DNA from: an uncultured Celeribacter sp.
Lineage (GTDB): Bacteria; Pseudomonadota; Alphaproteobacteria; Rhodobacterales; Rhodobacteraceae
DNA: 64,000 nt
Assembly: GCF_963676475.1 (NCBI RefSeq)
Contig: NZ_OY781106.1
Span: 2,108,001 to 2,172,000, forward strand
Reading direction: 5' to 3'
Shown: positions 61,814-64,000 of the stretch, piece after piece
Layout: each line of letters begins with the position of its first letter
Position numbering within the stretch: the stretch's first letter is position 1
Program-made: the position numbers and the translations under genes
The notes under the pieces: generated by a model
The model's database searches: none
The model's input: only the letters and a program-made list of their open reading frames with translations
What the model was told of the DNA's origin: nothing

Positions 61814-63687
61814 CTTCGCAGCCGCTCTACAACATCCCCAGGGGATCCGTCCTCCAGCTGGACGGTCGCGAACTGACTGTGTCGGTTCGCGAGGAGAGCG
61901 GCTATGCGGTGGAATGCAAGGAAACCGGCGAGTGTTTCACGCTTTCGCTGGAGCGGGTTGAGACTGCAATTCGAAACCGGGATTGCGAGGTCATCAAGCC
62001 TGCCGCCGTCGAAAAACGGAAGGCACTGCTCGAGTACACCGGCGGCCTCGAGTGCGTCGAGCAGCTTTCGGAGGACGATCAGCGAATTGTCCAAGCGCGT
62101 CTCGCCCTTGTTATCGCCCAAGACGAGCTGCGCGCCGAGGGCGTGAAGCTCACCCAGCGCAGCATGAACAAGAGCGGTACGCATCGCCGTCTTCTACTGA
62201 ACCGCGCGGAAGAGATCGCACCGGGACACAATTTCCTCGGGACACGCCGCGGCGGGAAGCTCGCAAGCGGCTTCGATGTCCCGCAAGGGCGGACCTTGGC
62301 CAGCTACCGCGACGTCTACCATCGCTTCGAGCAGAACCCGGTGGTCCTGGCAGATCGTGATCGCATGAAGGGGCGTCGGGAGCCCAGGCTCTGCGAATGG
62401 CAAGAGCGGTTCATCGACTATGTCCTGAATCGTTGGCATGATCCCAGACAGCCGAAACTGGCATCTGTTTTCAAGCTGGCGACAAAGGTGTTCCACCGCT
62501 CTCCGAGAGAGATGGCGCAAGAGATCAATTTCCCCTCGATCACGACGGTCCGTACGCGCGCGAAAGCGATTTCCGATGTCGTCGCCGTGCTCGGTCGCGG
62601 TGGGACGCGGCACGGGACCAACACCAAGGGAGCCGGGTCAACCGACGTGCGCGCCTTGGCCTTTGGTGAGAAGTTCGAATGGGACCAGTGCCTGCTGTCG
62701 ATTTTCACCTCCGGCGACGGTGTCGAGCGTGCCGAAGTAATCAATCCTAAAGAAGCCCCGCAGGAGCTTGCGGACAATGAGATCCGCCGCTGCTGGCTCC
62801 ATATGATCCTGGATGTTGCTACCCGCGAGGTACTTGGCTGGATCATCTCCGAGACAGCCGACGCTGACCACAGCAAGGCTCTGCTTCGCATGGCGACGCG
62901 CGACAAGACTAAAGAGAAGGTGCGGTACGGGTGCAAGCAGGACCCCGCTCCTCCGGTGCGGCTGGGCCTCGCCCTGGCGGACAATGGCACTGCAACTCGA
63001 AATGCCGAAGTCTACGCCAGCCAGCTTGGCATGGGGATGACCGTCATGACAGCGCGTGCCTATCAGCCAATGGATAAGCAATTTGTCGAGCGGCTTTTCG
63101 GTACGACGCAATGGGATGTTCTGAACTTCCAGCCTGGATATACGGGCAGCCGTCCGGGAGAGCTGACCGGCTATGATCCCAAGGCATCTGCGGAACTCAG
63201 TCACGATCAGCTCTACGGAACGATCACGCGGTACTTCGTCGATGAATACCCCTTCCGTCCGCACCGCGGCACCGGGATGTTTGGCGCGCCCCCTCGTCAG
63301 AAACGGGAAGAAGCCCTGCGGCGCTATGGGCCTATTGAGGCGCCCTCCCAGCGAAGCCGTTGTTTGCACCTTGGAGAAAAAGTCCAGGCAACCACGACAT
63401 CCGAAGGTGTGAGGGCATTCAATATCCCGTTCAACTCGACGGCACTTCAAAACTTGGCGGCCGGCACGGAGAAAGAGGTCACCGCTGCTCCCGGGCAGCT
63501 CATGAGCAGGGGGCGCACGTCGGGTGTGGTGCCGGCACGCCCGGCGGGTACGGCTCTGTCCAAACCGCCGTCCGCATCGACGCCTCCTAAGGTAAGCGCA
63601 CCTCCGCCGCAGTCCGCTGGACCGACGGATGTGCCCCAACGAAGGGGAGCACTTCGGCGCCACACCATGACGACGTCAAGACCATGA
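61810..63687 (+). CDS. tnsB: TnsB-type DDE transposase
   Basis: A 625-residue transposase. N-terminal DNA-binding part; integrase core with Asp in EKFEWDQCLLSIF, Asp in LALADNGTATRNAEVYASQLG and Glu in KQFVERLFGTTQWDVLNF. A C-terminal low-complexity tail rich in Pro, Ser and Ala (SKPPSASTPPKVSAPPPQS) probably contacts TnsC. Coupled to tnsA by ATGA. The protein joins the 3' ends of the element to target DNA. Confidence 0.9.
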   Translation: MTSQPLYNIPRGSVLQLDGRELTVSVREESGYAVECKETGECFTLSLERVETAIRNRDCEVIKPAAVEKRKALLEYTGGLECVEQLSEDDQRIVQARLALVIAQDELRAEGVKLTQRSMNKSGTHRRLLLNRAEEIAPGHNFLGTRRGGKLASGFDVPQGRTLASYRDVYHRFEQNPVVLADRDRMKGRREPRLCEWQERFIDYVLNRWHDPRQPKLASVFKLATKVFHRSPREMAQEINFPSITTVRTRAKAISDVVAVLGRGGTRHGTNTKGAGSTDVRALAFGEKFEWDQCLLSIFTSGDGVERAEVINPKEAPQELADNEIRRCWLHMILDVATREVLGWIISETADADHSKALLRMATRDKTKEKVRYGCKQDPAPPVRLGLALADNGTATRNAEVYASQLGMGMTVMTARAYQPMDKQFVERLFGTTQWDVLNFQPGYTGSRPGELTGYDPKASAELSHDQLYGTITRYFVDEYPFRPHRGTGMFGAPPRQKREEALRRYGPIEAPSQRSRCLHLGEKVQATTTSEGVRAFNIPFNSTALQNLAAGTEKEVTAAPGQLMSRGRTSGVVPARPAGTALSKPPSASTPPKVSAPPPQSAGPTDVPQRRGALRRHTMTTSRP

Positions 63688-63715
63688 CGTTTAGCCACAT
63701 CAAGGATAGCAAACT

Positions 63716-64000
63716 GTGACCAACCCCTTCATCATTCCCTCGTTGGCAAACCTGAACGCGGATCTGGCGCAGCGGCACTTCCCGCTCGCCAGGGGCGAGG
63801 AACTTCAGCAGACTTTCGCGCAGCTCTTCAGCCGCCACCTTGGGCGTCTGCAGTCCGGGAAGGGCTTCGAGGCGCGGAGCCTCCTTGTCACGGGGCTGTC
63901 CGGCTCGGGTAAGACGGCCGAGATCTCGGACATGTTGAATCGCTTCAACGAGACCGCCGTTCTCTTGCCGGACGGCAAGGATGCGCGGTTTGCAAGCTGC
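63716..64000 (+). CDS. tnsC: TnsC/TniB-type AAA+ ATPase (3' end outside window)
   Basis: The first 95 codons are in the window, starting at GTG 63716 (VTNPFIIPSLANLNADLAQR). Walker A is LLVTGLSGSGKTAEI. It is 28 bases after the tnsB stop, in the expected tnsABC order. TnsC bridges the target-choosing protein to the transposase. Start codon choice is uncertain. Confidence 0.85.
   Translation, partial: MTNPFIIPSLANLNADLAQRHFPLARGEELQQTFAQLFSRHLGRLQSGKGFEARSLLVTGLSGSGKTAEISDMLNRFNETAVLLPDGKDARFASC

Noticed and set aside
48300..64000. CRISPR array linked to the Tn7-like element
   Set aside because: No regularly spaced repeats or cas genes were seen in this window.

Overview
The window looks like chromosomal DNA of a Rhodobacterales-type (roseobacter) alphaproteobacterium. 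The evidence is the GC-rich codon use, a complete PhyR-NepR-EcfG general stress response locus (an alphaproteobacterial system), a lanthanide-type XoxF methanol dehydrogenase cluster, and the large number of periplasmic-binding-protein transporters. All calls come from reading the sequence; no database search was run.

Layout. (1) 1-3.8 kb: a DMSO/TMAO/biotin-sulfoxide-reductase-like molybdoenzyme, cut by the window edge, and an FAD/NAD(P) oxidoreductase. (2) 4.1-16.9 kb: a block of decaying catabolic genes. It holds a GMC dehydrogenase, a spermidine/putrescine-type ABC transporter, RidA, DUF1028, an aldehyde dehydrogenase, LysR and LuxR regulators, a class III aminotransferase, an ArgE-type deacetylase, and remnants of an alpha-glucoside-type ABC transporter with its LacI regulator and a second GMC enzyme. 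At least ten of these carry an internal deletion, frameshift or premature stop, while neighbours are intact. (3) 17.0-23.3 kb: the general stress response core (HisKA_2 kinase, EcfG, NepR, PhyR) with likely local targets (AI-2E-family protein, DUF1328-Dps, DUF883-holin-like). EcfG-type promoters GGAAC-N17-CGTT are visible at each, including a perfectly symmetric bidirectional one between nepR and phyR.

(4) 23.4-42.1 kb: a XoxF/PQQ cluster. It contains XoxF, cytochromes c, XoxJ, PedF-type cytochrome, PQQ-associated ABC transporter, beta-propeller and binding protein, a NosR-like flavoprotein with its ApbE flavin transferase, a NitT/TauT-type ABC transporter whose parts are split over the cluster, and a FIST protein / hybrid kinase / NarL-type regulator set. 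A repeated palindrome close to TRCGACCAAAGTCGYA lies in five intergenic regions only here, and is a candidate operator for that regulator. (5) 42.2-48.3 kb: a flavin reductase remnant, a gene-poor stretch, then RsuA, MscS, Rnk and glutamate dehydrogenase.

(6) 48.4-64 kb: accessory DNA. An IS110-family (IS1111-like) element is split near its right end by an IS1595-family element (24-bp terminal repeats, exact 8-bp target duplication) that carries a P63C-domain passenger gene and a hairpin-rich segment. Next comes a translationally coupled operon with a metallophosphoesterase, a membrane peptide and a TniQ/TnsD-like gene broken by a frameshift and an amber codon, followed by an adenine methyltransferase/putative endonuclease pair. 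Finally tnsA-tnsB-tnsC of a Tn7-like transposon run off the right edge.
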